This document shows positions 44,910-56,236 of a stretch of 64,000 nt of DNA, piece after piece. Position 1 is the first letter of the stretch, and each line of letters begins with the position of its first letter. The stretch is from Stereocaulon alpinum (taxonomy: Eukaryota > Ascomycota > Lecanoromycetes > Lecanorales > Stereocaulaceae): assembly GCA_018257865.1 (NCBI GenBank), contig JAEUBA010000057.1:1-64000 (forward strand), written 5' to 3'. The notes under the pieces are model-generated. The model searched no databases. It had not been told where the DNA came from and worked only from the letters and a program-made list of their open reading frames with translations. Position numbers and translations under genes: made by a program.

Positions 44910-47682
44910 CTAGGTATAAATACTCTCGGTATACGCATTAACCTGCATACCCTTCTCTGCCATCTCAGCATCCTTTAAGAAGTCCAAGGGCATCCAAACA
45001 AGATGGCCTTTGATTTGATCCAGCTTCTGCCGTACTTCTTGAGCAGGCATGTATGGGTCGTGGAGATGGCCTTGCTTGAATTTGCTGTGCTTGGGGAGGA
45101 ATGCTTGGTAGTCATCAAAGGTTTTGACCGTGGTATGTTAGTAGGCGAACATGAATAGCGTGTGAAAGACAAGGTGTTTTCAGGGGTAATGGTTGGGAAC
45201 TTACTGTTATCATCGGGATCAGCACGGAACAGATGACGGAAAAGATCGGTGTTCCTCGTTGCATTGCCGGTCCACATGTCCCAAACCTGATCACTCATTG
45301 GATCCGCGACGAATTCGTATTCAGGCCCTTCCATGATGTCGTTCGGACAGACGTCTGGCGGTTGGGCATTCGGATCATCTGTAGCATCAAGTTTCTGGGC
45401 GGGCAGGAGTCCAAGATGCTCACGCCAGAGCAGACGACGTAGGGTGGCGGCGTGGTGGCCGGCTTTGAAAGGTTGGCCATCCATTGTGCTGTCAAGGTAA
45501 TTCCGGTCTTCCATGACAATGGAAAGTTCGCTGTCATGGAGGCCCATTTGGGACTGTAGGGTGAAGTTAGTTGATGTACGAGACACGTGCATGCTTCGTT
45601 GCGCGACAATGGATGTGCAGGGGATACATACTCGATCGTTGATATTTGAGCTTCCGCAGATTGCGATACGATCGTCTACAATCAACAGCTTGCCATGGAT
45701 ATAGAGTTCCTCCTGCACGAAATTTGCCTTCTCCTCCTCCAAATCGCCTTCCCACTCCTGCTCACTCACTAACCCTCCATTCAACATCGCTGTCCTGGCA
45801 ATACTGTCCAGTTCCGTACTCTCCTCATCTCCTCCGCCCGAGTCATCACGCTGGGCTTCAAATTGGCGTTTCTTATCTGTATTTCGTTCACGCTCTTCAT
45901 CCCCACTAGCATCGTTCTGTTTTGGATTCTTATCAGTGCTGTTCGGAGCGCCACCACCCATGATCTCTTCAGCGTTTGCGCGCTGAACCTCCTTGTACGA
46001 AACGCCCGACTTTTCCTCTTGCTTCACCAGGGCCTCTGTCTTGGCCAGGCGGTCATAGGAGCGGAGATTGAACACAAAGATATGCTTTGTTGGATCGACG
46101 CCTTGAGCGCGGATCTGACCGCATATTGAGTGCTCGCCACGGTGTATTGATTTGTACTGGTAGTCCATGATAGCTCTCGTACCCATTGCAGCATCGTCCC
46201 TGAGATCGCCTGCAAACCCAGGAATCGCAGGGATAACGATGATCACTCTGAACTTCCTGCCCTCTTTGCCCGCTTTGACGCATGCATCTACAATCGCTCT
46301 ACCAATCGTGTTGTGAATAGGTGCTTGTTGGTCGCCTGTAGCCGTAATGAAGAATTGATTTTCGATATACACGAAATGCTGGGCGTTTCTGATTACTTCA
46401 CTGTATGCGTTTTGTATGCTGTGCTCAACCAATATGCCGCTGCTCCAATCGCAACTACTTCGAATGATCTGTGCATGGACTGTTCCTTGATCATCATGCG
46501 CCCATGGCTTGGTCTCCAACTTGGAAAGAGGGTGATGCTCATATCCACCAACAGGGAACTTCGGCCTCTGAACAGCCACCAGGTCCTCGTCGTCGCCTTC
46601 TCGCCCTTCCATTGTTAACCACGGGAAATTTTCATCGCGCTTGTACTTATCGCGCTTGACAAAATTCCACCGCAGGACGAAGTGCTCTGCAATGTCATAT
46701 ACGCAGTCACCAATGAGTCCCATAGCCACGTCATGCCACGGCATGCGTCCGTAATCGGCCTTACTAAGCTCATTCTGTTTCCAATTCTCGACAGTCTTGA
46801 AGTCCATGATGCGGTTGTTGTTGAAGTCTTGGCCAGGAAACACTTCGTTCCTGACACCTGCAGGATGCACGTCTGCTAATGGATGCTGTCTGTTGTCCCA
46901 CCTTCCGAAGCAGAGATCGAGCCCTCCAATAAAAGCCAAAGCGTAGTCTATGACGATGAATTTCTCATGATGGGCCCAGTAGAATGTCATATCCCCAGCA
47001 TTCTCAAATACGTTATGGTCCGGATGCCGCATAACCCTAATGTTCCCATGGCCAGGTGTTCCAGGCGGACAAAGGGCGTGTAAAGCATGTTTGGTGTGAG
47101 CGCTGTTGCAGGAAATGGCTGCTGCTATCTCCTTGTAGACAATGACATAGATCTTTACGCCTGCTTCTGCCCTCCTCTTTAGCACCTGATCCAGTCTCCA
47201 CTCTTGATTGAAGTACGGTGGTCTTCTGAGGAAGAGCTCCGGACTTAACCACCAGTCCTCGATGTAGATCGTCTCTTTGGCCTTCTCCAATGCCACTGAC
47301 ACGGCCCAGAAGTAGTCTCGACCATCAACGTACCATTTGATCTTGTTCCCATCTCTTTCGGGCGCGAATGACTCGAAGCGGTGGCTCTCAGCGATGAGGT
47401 TGCGCTTGTTGTCGGTTTCCTGCTCGTGCTCTTCGTCGTGACGGTGATTGGGGTTGATGATGTTATGGAACTTGCCGACTTTGCTCTTGAAGTGGTAAAA
47501 TCCTTTCTTGGCTTCGTAGAGGTGTGTTTCTGTATGTGAGAGTGGATGTCAGCTCGGATGATAGTGGGGTCGCGTGATGGAGGGGTACCTTTCAACTTGC
47601 CGCGCAGCTCAGGGAACAAGTCGGGATGCTTGAACTTGTCACCGAAGCTGCGCTTCTCACCAAAGTCGCCTGAGGAAGCCAT
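44910..47682 (-). CDS. Phospholipase D (two HKD motifs)
   Basis: Four exons: 47682-47589, 47529-45632, 45553-45205, and a last exon starting at 45103 (or 45127 by homology) to 44910. This gives 844 or 852 aa. The protein lacks PX and PH domains. First catalytic motif: YWAHHEKFIVIDYALAFIGG (His about 219). Second: IHGKLLIVDDRIAICGSSN (His about 643). The end GHLVWMPLDFLKDAEMAEKG is typical of fungal PLD1. The reaction is phosphatidylcholine to phosphatidate plus choline at internal membranes, in lipid signalling and trafficking. A long charged Ser/Asp/Glu-rich insert (about 530-600) separates the two halves. Intron 2 (78 nt) has no frame effect. Intron 3 has a canonical GTAAGT donor and TACTAAC branch, but the expected acceptor reads CACGG instead of CACAG. 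The next AG, 24 nt on, keeps the frame but drops eight conserved residues (IKTFDDYQ-like). Confidence 0.88.
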
Positions 47683-48477
47683 GTCGGTGGTCTAGTGCTG
47701 GTGTTGAGGGAGAGTAGAGGGGACCGAGGAGGGAGACTGAATGGCGTGATGTTTACAAGAATCAAGTTTGGCGTTGGTATTAATCAATCGAGCCGACACG
47801 GAGCATCGTCCTTGGCTGGGACTTGGCTTTGACTTGGCAATGGAGTACTCCTTGAGTCCTTGCTTTGTAGAAGAACAACTTGATATGTTATGTTACTTGC
47901 ATCTCACCTTGAATTAGTGTCCGGGCTCCATTGTTAGCAGATCGAGTACGGAGGTAGGTAGATCTGGTTAGAGACCCTGGAAATGATCATCAGGAACAGG
48001 GTCCAGCATGACATCACTCTTGCAGCAGGCGCGCCAAACACCCTTGCACCCTAATTAAAGGTAAGCTACCTTAGGCTCCGAGGCTCCTAGGTAGGTAAAC
48101 AGCCTGAACAAACCCCCCGGAATCGGCCGGCGGGGCTACGAGATTAGACGCATGGGCGTTGATATTGGGGTCAATCTATGGTCATGGGTCCCCTCTTTCT
48201 GGGGTGCACTTTTGGCTGTGAACCCTCTTCAGTCATCTATCCATCGACATACACTGTACGTTATAGTAGTATTTGGTATATGCTCTCCAATGTGGCCAAT
48301 AACACATACGGATGACCCTTTTGTACCTCGTGCATTAACGCCCAAGAGTGCTTGCGAAACATATCAACGTTCTGTGAGATTAAGAGCGAGGTATTGCAAA
48401 GCTTGTACGATGGAGTCTCAGAGCTGATAGAGGCAGCTTGCCATATCACTTCCTCTAAGACAACCATGACATAGCTC
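47683..48477. other. Phospholipase D promoter region
   Basis: No gene. 48060-48145 has GC-rich cctaggtaggta and ccggcggggc elements that may be promoter motifs. Confidence 0.45.
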
Positions 48478-50682
48478 TCAAGCGATGACAATATCCATCC
48501 AGCAACTTTCATAAGTGTAGACATCAATACTCTTACCCTTTACCCATTCAGCAGGGAAAGCCGTCATGATAACCTGACATTCATAACGATACAAGGGCGG
48601 GGCATCCTTCTCAGACACAGCAACCAGCGCAATTCCGGACGTCGTACGTTGAACCTGTTCCTCAGGGTCTTGAGTACAGGCAATAGCATCGCATTGAAAA
48701 GTTTGCCCCTCTCGTCCAGTACCTTCCGCTATCTGTGCTAGTGTGTGATACTCTGCGTTGGGGTTCATGCAGGCGAAGGGCCATTCCCTGGACAAGCCCT
48801 TCCCTCCGAAGCTATACACGAAATAGTTAGCAAGAAGACCCTGTTCCGTGACCAGTGCATTTGAAGGCCCATGCATCATTCCCGCTGCAATAGACATGAA
48901 TGATCTAGGTGCCCACAGGAATCCAAGTTTAGCCAGCCGATCACAGGCCTTCAACTCCACAAACACCACGTTTTTAGGTACTCGGCTGACCAGCAGCCAG
49001 AATTTGGCCATTCTCTCGTCATCTTTTAGCACCGTCAACGGTGATACTGGAAGATCGAGAAGTGGGGCGAGTGCCAACGCCTCGTCACTAGGCCTGCTAC
49101 AATCGCGTCTCGCAGCCCAGTTATGCAACGATCCTAGATGTACCGGTACCTGCCGTGTCTCAGGATACAAAAGATGGGATATCGACAGACTTGCCCGCGT
49201 TGCTATTAGGGAAGTGTACTCGCTGTGGTCTGCCGCTACATCATCGATGCTGCATGTGCCGTTCTTAAAGACAACGTAGTTCTGGCAGGGAAGGACACAC
49301 TCTTGCATGGTCCATAGGCGGTGATTCCAAATTGAAGTGGCAATACGCAAGAAGAGTTCTGAGTCAGATTTGATGATTTCAGGTAGATCCTTGGACTGCA
49401 ACCCGGCATCGAGTACTATCGTCGCGGCGCTGTGACTGTACACACTCGACATTTGTTCAATTGCAATGTTCCTATGGACGGGGTCGGATGGAATGCATAA
49501 TGCGTCAATCCAAACAAGGTATGTTCCTTCCGCCATAAAGGCATGGTCCCTTAGAGCTAGTAGCTGACAGGATGGGAGGCCTCTCTCAGTGTCACTGCCG
49601 AGACCGTCAGCCCAGACATGGGAAAAGGTCACATAGTCTAGACCTTGATTCGACTCAGTGACAAATAGAGTGTCCTGTTCGATAGCCTCAATAGTTGTTG
49701 GCATCGTGAATGTTGTCAGGTCTACTAAAGGGGTACCTCCTCGACCTAGGATTTGAAGGATATCATCTAAAGGCGGCCAGACGAAGGGACATCCACAGCC
49801 GTCCTTTACATGTTTTGTCGTCATCCGCACCGTGTCCATATTGACAGCAATACACTTTTCGCCTGCTTTACAGTGGCGATGTCTCTCCCGCCTCGGGTCC
49901 GTGGGTTCGAACAAACATGCATACTCTGCAAATACATGACTATAGAACGTGAAAAGATCAAACAAAGACGGGCACCAGCCTTTCCTTGTCAATCGACCAA
50001 GCAATTCCGTCCTATTCGCCTTGGTTCCAATGAACGTCTGATCTCGTGTGTGACAAGAAAGCAAGCAGCTTCTCATGAAGTTAACGGTATCACCGATCAG
50101 GACAGCCAACCTCGCAATGGCATCGAACTCCTTTGTCTGAAACATTGGGCCCATAGGAGAGCCGTCGGTACTGATCCTTGTGAACGACTTGCAAGTTGAT
50201 TCGAAATGTTCAAGGGAACTTGTGAGACTCGACGCAAGTATTGAGGGAGCCACCATGACACCTGCTACGTTCATCTCTTCGTCAGGATCTAAATGACCTT
50301 CTTTCACTCTTCGCCCCACCTCAAGGTATGCTTGAAACACATATCGGAGACACTGTGTTTTAATGACAGGTCCCGTAGGTAGTATCTCGATGAAAGTTTT
50401 TGTAGGAAACCGCATGCGAAGGGGGCGAAAAGCCGACTCCAGAAAGCCGAAGAATATCCAACTTTGGATCATTTGTAAGGCTGGGAACGGTTCTTCAACA
50501 ATCGCTTCCCCAGTATGGAACATGTGAAGAATCTCTGGTGCCCAGCCGCGAACGAGTGGATATGCTTCGAAGGGAACGATCTCATAGTCTTGGGTCGTGT
50601 CATGATCGAAACCGAGCCAGGGAATGAGCGGAATTTCGTCTGATAGGCGGTCAAGCTCTTCCCTCTCCACCAGATGCTCCAT
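48478..50682 (-). CDS. HET-domain (heterokaryon incompatibility) protein, divergent type
   Basis: One intronless frame; the first ATG is at 50682 (MEHLVEREEL), giving 734 aa. The HET core lies in the second half: DYVTFSHVWADGLGSDTERG, TYLVWIDALCIPSDP, AIEQMSSVYSHSAATIVLDA, and WNHRLWTMQECVLP. These are the three classic HET blocks in the long variant with a ~350-residue N-terminal extension, which includes Cys/His-rich GEKCIAVNM and DGCGCPFVW. HET domains trigger regulated cell death on allorecognition in filamentous ascomycetes; some members carry TIR-like folds. No membrane segment. The gene is intact and lies head-to-tail with phospholipase D. Its partner or ligand is unknown. Confidence 0.87.
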   Translation of the reverse strand: MEHLVEREELDRLSDEIPLIPWLGFDHDTTQDYEIVPFEAYPLVRGWAPEILHMFHTGEAIVEEPFPALQMIQSWIFFGFLESAFRPLRMRFPTKTFIEILPTGPVIKTQCLRYVFQAYLEVGRRVKEGHLDPDEEMNVAGVMVAPSILASSLTSSLEHFESTCKSFTRISTDGSPMGPMFQTKEFDAIARLAVLIGDTVNFMRSCLLSCHTRDQTFIGTKANRTELLGRLTRKGWCPSLFDLFTFYSHVFAEYACLFEPTDPRRERHRHCKAGEKCIAVNMDTVRMTTKHVKDGCGCPFVWPPLDDILQILGRGGTPLVDLTTFTMPTTIEAIEQDTLFVTESNQGLDYVTFSHVWADGLGSDTERGLPSCQLLALRDHAFMAEGTYLVWIDALCIPSDPVHRNIAIEQMSSVYSHSAATIVLDAGLQSKDLPEIIKSDSELFLRIATSIWNHRLWTMQECVLPCQNYVVFKNGTCSIDDVAADHSEYTSLIATRASLSISHLLYPETRQVPVHLGSLHNWAARRDCSRPSDEALALAPLLDLPVSPLTVLKDDERMAKFWLLVSRVPKNVVFVELKACDRLAKLGFLWAPRSFMSIAAGMMHGPSNALVTEQGLLANYFVYSFGGKGLSREWPFACMNPNAEYHTLAQIAEGTGREGQTFQCDAIACTQDPEEQVQRTTSGIALVAVSEKDAPPLYRYECQVIMTAFPAEWVKGKSIDVYTYESCWMDIVIA

Positions 50683-51782
50683 GTGGGGATTTCTCGATGC
50701 TGAACTACTATGAGCATGCTCACTGTTCAAGCTCTAAGTCAAGCGCTCAAAAAGTGGCAGATATTTCAGCTCAGAGATGATAGATAGTATCGATGCATTT
50801 CCCGCAGACTCTTGTCGATCGGGCGCACTTCCTTCTTTATCGCCCCCAGATTCGGCACAATCTTATCTCAAACACCCTTTGTTTTTCTGAATTTTCAAGT
50901 TCAAATTGCGCCAACATGAATATGTCAGCCTCTCCACGAGTCAATGGGACACGCTCATACCAACTACTAAAGCATGTGCAGTAGGAGGACAATGACAATC
51001 AATGATGTTTACGGCATTGAAAGGCTGAGAAGCAACCGAAGAATCCTAGCCCCCACCACTCTCGGCCGAGCCCTAGAGATCGCCCGAGAATTCGATTGGG
51101 TGCGCCCTTACCCTTACCTAGCTGGAGCCTAGGGTAGAATCAAGTCAGGACTCAGGCGCTCTACCGAACCCAATCAGCCACGACGCTCCCCCGCTCTCAC
51201 CACTCTCAAGCCTGCGTCCCTCCTTCATCCACTGCGCCCATTGACATTCGAAGCGGTGCCGACTCCTATACAGACCATGTGCAACAAAGAACAGGGCTCC
51301 AGAGCAGGTCCAGAACGCCGCGTGAGCAGATGCAACCCGTCCCGTCTAAGCCCCACAAGGCCAACTACCCGGCAGAGGCGCTGGTCGTGACTAAACTGAC
51401 CACGCACTTTAAAGTACGCGATGCTTCTACAGACATATATTTGGCGATGAATTTGGAATGATGGCTCAAAAAAACATCTTTACAAAGCGCTAGGTTCAGG
51501 ATACCTTTGAGAGCTGGGGAACTGGGGACTTTCTGGGGTCCAGTCAAGGCCAGCAGGCGAGCTAGCTAAGAGCACCGGATATGACGATTTGTTACGAGTC
51601 ACTATGGGCGAGTACCACAGCGTCAATTCCGGCACTGGCGTACGATGTAGCCAGGCTGACGCGCCTTACCACGCTCGCTAGGACCTGCCATGAGGTTGAG
51701 CAGAATACCTATTATACACGGTCAAGGAGCTGATTCTGCTTATCGGACACCTCAGGAATAGCTAACGACGAGGACATCAAGT
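50683..51782. other. Intergenic interval, nothing supported
   Basis: The frame of the HET gene stays open upstream to 50730 but without an ATG. Otherwise short frames only. 51050-51200 is GC-richer and may be promoter sequence. Confidence 0.5.
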
Positions 51783-52661
51783 ATGGCTACGCCAAATCAT
51801 GACATTGCATTCCTCAGCTTCGGCCTATGTCACCGATCGGTGCCAGAATGGTCACTTACATGCCTGAATCACAGTCCCCTCCTCTTTCAAAGTCTCTGCC
51901 GAACAGATTACTTCCTACTACATCCGAACTTGCAAGACAAGGTGAGATTGTGGCACACGTTCTGGGCCAACATAGATACTTTGATGATTATAGGACCTCA
52001 TGAAGAATAGGCATGGGCACATGGTTCGAGACTCTCCTCATGTATAGGTTGAGAAGGATGCCGTGTTACTACTCTGGGTGGGATACCCTTGAGGCCATGA
52101 AATGCCCGCTCTCCCCACCAATATCGCTCCTACACGATCTACCGAACATGTTAGAGGATGTGAAAACCGATTGTACATCGAAAGGCGTCACAGACATCCC
52201 AGTTTTATCCCCTCACCAGACTCCACCCCAATCTGAGGGAAAAAGCATGCTACTTCCAGAACACCTATTATGGATGAAAGGGGCCGAGGACTATATGAAC
52301 ATACTTGACGACATGTTCAAGAAGATGAAGAGAGGGCTACACATAGCTTGTCATCTACAACAGGTTGTTCCAAGCCTAGTGCGCCTGTTTGAACTTTTGC
52401 TTTATTATTTTCAGAAACATCCATCCTTCAATGCTGCTGCCTTCCCGGCGACCCATAACTTTGAGCATAATTCTTCCAAACGAGAAGACATTGAAGACAT
52501 GGAATCTCTTTGATCGATGTATATCGAGCGGCAATCCTGAACAATTACCGCCAACTCAGCGAGTCAAGTGGCTAGAGAACCGCCCAGAGATGCTCTATGC
52601 GTCCCACAGCACCAACGCCAGGCAACTCGAGCCACTTTTCAAGAATCCAGCCGTTGCGTAA
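51783..52661 (+). pseudogene. Decayed gene of unknown family
   Basis: Three successive frames read like one protein: 51783-52010 (NLQDKVRLWHTFWANIDTLM), 52013-52513 (LLWMKGAEDYMNILDDMFKK, LQQVVPSLVRLFELLLYYF, and SSKREDIEDMESL before a TGA), and then the third frame from about 52505 (LFDRCISSGNPEQLPPTQRV, KWLENRPEMLYASHS). MESL followed by LFDRC suggests a one-base deletion in the CTTTG run at about 52508. The junction near 52000 needs another shift. A GTAAGT lies after FKNPAVA at 52659, so the gene may have continued. No domain recognised; the helical, Leu-rich middle might be an interaction region. Confidence 0.42.
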
Positions 52662-53476
52662 GTATCAGCGCTCACTTCACTGTACCTGCCAGCGCTCCCG
52701 CTGGTGTCGCTGTCGGGTTTGCGCCGTCATCACTGTGAAAAATTGTATGCAGAACAGGCTACCTAACGTGAACAATAGACACTAGTAGCAGGCGTGGTAG
52801 TCAGAGCGAAGTAGTAGAATGTAGACTGCAGAAATAGGAGTTGTATTCAGCTCATCTACCTTACCGAGTAGGTTACGGGCGCAGGACGCCCATACTATAA
52901 TATGGATACTGCCAAGTCCTTCCAAGCTCCTAGGGGAAACCCCTAGAATTCATGCCCAAGTCACCAGAAGCCACCAGTTGAATTCTTCACAGGGTCCCTT
53001 CCCAAGCCACCAGAAGCCACCCATAGAAGTTTTCATAGGGCTCAAGCCCCTGGAAGCCACCGGTAGAACGCCACCAGGAGCCACCCATAGAATCCTTCAT
53101 AGGGCAGCCTCTTTGCACACAAGCCCCTTGTCAAGACTATCAGCTATATTGAAGCTTATGATTCAAAAATCAGCAAGTCACAGGCATCTCCTCGTCCAAT
53201 GATGGCATCAATACCTTGCACGGAAGGCTTGGGTGTACCTATATCCTCTGCTGGAGCCTTGGGTCGTGTAGCTGCATCCAAAGCCCGCTCCATAGTTACA
53301 ACCTGGCTTGGCTTCGCTGTTTGAGGATGAGAGACAGCCACAAGTGCAGAGCACGAATACATATTCTACATAGATCTTGGTCTTCTCCCAGTATACTTGC
53401 CAGCACTTGCATTTGATCTCCTAACCTAGCACACCACTACCAACCGTGAGAGTCAGGTGATTTACTTTGCACAACA
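52662..53476. repeat. Intergenic interval with ~45-bp degenerate tandem repeats
   Basis: 52955-53105 contains three or four degenerate units built on caagccaccagaagccacc, then tagaattcttcataggg, with starts near 52955, 53001 and 53069 and a partial copy at 53046. Differences between units are small substitutions and length changes. The remainder is promoter-like sequence upstream of the secreted protein at 53477. Confidence 0.6.
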
Positions 53477-54341
53477 ATGTTGTCACTACTATTCATCCTG
53501 TGTTGGCTTCAGCCTTTCCTCATCTCGACAGCCGCACTCCCACAAAACAGTGCAAACAATCTCGCCACCGGTCCTCCCACCACAACCCCAACTGCAACCC
53601 CTCGCGCCATCAAATTCGCCCCTCCCAACCTCACAGATCCGTTACCCACCGCAGCATCCGGCAGCATCCCCACCATCGCTTCAACCTCCCCCATCTCCGC
53701 AGCCTCGTCCCCAACCACCAACACCACCGAACACACGCTAGACATTCCCGGACTCAACCTGACAGACCTAGCCGCGGAAGGCGACATGTTCAACTTTGGC
53801 CTCGAAACAGCCTTCAGCGTGCGGTGCTTTGCCGCGAAACGCGTGCACCCCATAGCGAATCCCAGCGACTGCGGCGCTGCTTCTAGACGCGTCCTGCACG
53901 GACCAAGTAAATTCAAATCATTAGAGTATAAGGAGCCCAAGTCGTGGAGTGTGAAGAGTTGTGGGGTGTGGTTTGGGCCGGAGGACGCGGGGAAGGGGGT
54001 GGGCGAGAAGTATTCGAGGTTCGAGATTTTTAATGCTGTTAATGATGTTTTGAGGGCTTGTCTTAATGAGAAGAATGGTATGTACCTACCTTACTCTTTT
54101 GGATGTTTTCTTGTCCGTTTCGAAATGGGATTGGGGTGTGGATGTTTGGGATGGATGTCATGGCTGAAGCGGAGACCCTTAGACGTGTCTGCGAATAGTG
54201 CCATGTGATCCTGTGGAGAACAATGCTGACTCTTTCATGTGCGCAGGCTTTCGAGGCGGATATTTGCCAGTGGGGCTGGTTGAGAAAAATTACTTTGCTA
54301 TTGTAGGGCCGCGGAATTTAGGAAGTAGCATAGTACCATGA
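53477..54341 (+). CDS. Secreted cysteine-containing protein, 231 aa
   Basis: Two exons (53477-54077 and 54247-54341) with a 169-nt intron (GTATGT donor, GCGCAG acceptor). The signal peptide MLSLLFILCWLQPFLISTAA is followed by a Pro/Thr/Ser-rich linker of about 80 residues with N-glycosylation sequons. A compact C-terminal domain has Cys at FSVRCFAAKR, PSDCGAASRR, KSCGVWFGP and LRACLNEKN, and ends in FRGGYLPVGLVEKNYFAIVG. The order C..NP..DC..W..CgV..C..GG..vG..f.v.v matches a broad family of small secreted ascomycete proteins of unknown function, some effector-like. The gene ends 101 bp from the convergent HET pseudogene. Confidence 0.78.
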
Positions 54342-54442
54342 TCTGCGCCGCATCTGGCTTGCCGCTATTGCCAAAACCCCTCCTAGTAACTTCTCCTCGC
54401 CGCTCCTGGTTTCATGTTCTCTCCACCTGCTTCACAATACGT

Positions 54443-56236
54443 TCATGCAATTATGAACATCTCATCCTTCCCACGCTCACTCACAGGCACTTCGTTCAAT
54501 CTCATGATTCCGTCGACGTAGGCCTCACCGATTAGTAGCGCTTCCCCTGTCTTATCTTCAAATCGCAGAATGAAAACTGGCCCCGCATTATATAGCACGC
54601 AAACCACATCCCCTGGCTTAGTGTCACGAGCGTCGAGGCCGATGCGATTTCCATGTGTGACAAAGAATCTGCGCTTCTGCTGCCAATACAAAGCCCATCT
54701 ATATGCCACTTCTTCGGGCACGTCCCGTGTCTCGGCGAACTCTAGTTCTTTAATATCTCCGATGCCAGCGTTAGCATCCAGACTCAAGGTCAATTTCGCT
54801 CTGTGGTATTGTGCCTCGATATTGACTAATTTGAGATTGTAAGGGCCTCGATCGTCGGCAATGAGCGTAGGTGCATACGCTTCTAAGCCGTCGTTGCAGC
54901 TTCCGTAATGAGCCTGATAAAGCTGAAAGCATTCGACCTCCCATGCTAACGTTTGTGTCGCCACTTGCCGATCATAGAAATCGAGTATCGATAAGCTCGG
55001 AACCAATTGATCTGTGACGTGATTGACTGTGTTCATACGAAACCCAGGAAACTTTATGGAATCTTGATTTTGCGTGACTACTGGCCGAAATCTCGGATCT
55101 AATTCTAGTTCGTAGCCTGCATGAAAGCTTCAGTCAACGCCCAGTATATTCTCATGGATAGTCGGCGAGTTGAGATTGGGGCACCATGACGGGAGACCAA
55201 AAGGTCTGTAGTCGGACTGAGTGTATGAGAGAATCAATGGTTTTTGGGTTTCATGAATGAAGAACTTTCCCCACTGAACATAAGCCTTCCAATATTGTGT
55301 TCTACTCTCAAGCGAGTAATCCACGCGTACACCTTTCCGGAACCCAGGGCTTGCAAGCCCTAGAAATCCATAGAACCGATCGACTGGTTCCTTAGTTTGT
55401 CTCCAGCTCCCCTCTTGTAGAACTGTTAATAAGAATTTTCTGTTGTTAAGCTCTGAATGTCGACGCCGAAGAGTCGTTGTAGTACGTATAGAGTTGGCGA
55501 TGTCGGCAAGCTTTCCATTCGTCATCTGCGTGAGACATAAAATTCCTGTCAGCTTGAATCTCTTGAGCTTGTCTATGAAACCTAGGAGCAATCCCCATTC
55601 CAAGTTCTTGCTACCGCATAGAAGTGTTAGGTCTCGAGCCAAGATAATTTCTTGGTACACCCAGAGTCTGCTCAACCAAGGCCGCAAACAAAGAGCCTCT
55701 ACAGCAAACCAAATTGGATCGCGTCTTGCAGGAAGATCAAGATGTTTCAATCTTCCATCCGTCGTACCACTGTCTTCTGGGGTGAGTGTGTTACTTGTCT
55801 GAGGAAAATTTTCAATTAGCGTCGGTATACTGTCCATGGCCAAGTCGCTATTATCTTCGGCTTTTCCGAGCCATGCCAGGACTCTCCGCGCAGCACTATA
55901 GACCTCGTGCATTTGACGAACTTGATGTTCTTTCTCCAGATCGTCCGCCTGATTGATATATATGGCATCGATCCAGAATCTGCGGTACTTGTGTGATCGT
56001 TGAAGCTGATGAAGCATATCCTTCACGTGTGGTGTAATTCGAATGAATTGCTCATCGCACATCAGCATCTCTGACGCCTCTTCATCACCCCATGCGTATG
56101 ATATAGCGTCATATTCGGACGTGTCTGTTATGGAAATTTCTGAGAACTAGCCACTGAGCTAACCTTCGACGTTGGAGATACTCAGAAGGCGAATTGAGCC
56201 GGCTGCTATGGGTTCATACTCGTACGCGGTCTGCAT
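54443..56236 (-). pseudogene. HET-domain gene interrupted by an in-frame TGA
   Basis: Exon 1 is 56236-56164 (MQTAYEYEPIAAGSIRLLSI). After a 39-nt intron, exon 2 starts at 56124 with EYDAISYAWGDEEASEM. The HET blocks are complete: RRFWIDAIYINQADDLEKEH, VYSAARRVLAWLGKAED, RPWLSRLWVYQEIILARD, and FYGFLGLASPGF. The frame stops at TGA 55130-55132 after LPSWCPNLNSPTIHENILG. The same frame then continues open to 54443 with FHAGYELELDPRFRPV and the family C-terminus GDVVCVLYNAGPVFILRF and GEAYVDGIMRLNEVP. CGA to TGA would explain the stop. The product would be a HET domain of about 355 aa without its C-terminal part, so either a null allele or a truncated but active HET-only protein. The short intron has a weak GTTAGC donor. 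Confidence 0.82.

Noticed and set aside
45554..45631. Open frame through the second phospholipase D intron as coding sequence
   Set aside because: Its 78-nt length keeps the frame open, but GTATGT..CTACAG borders and the direct family match NDR|SQMGLHDSE show it is an intron.
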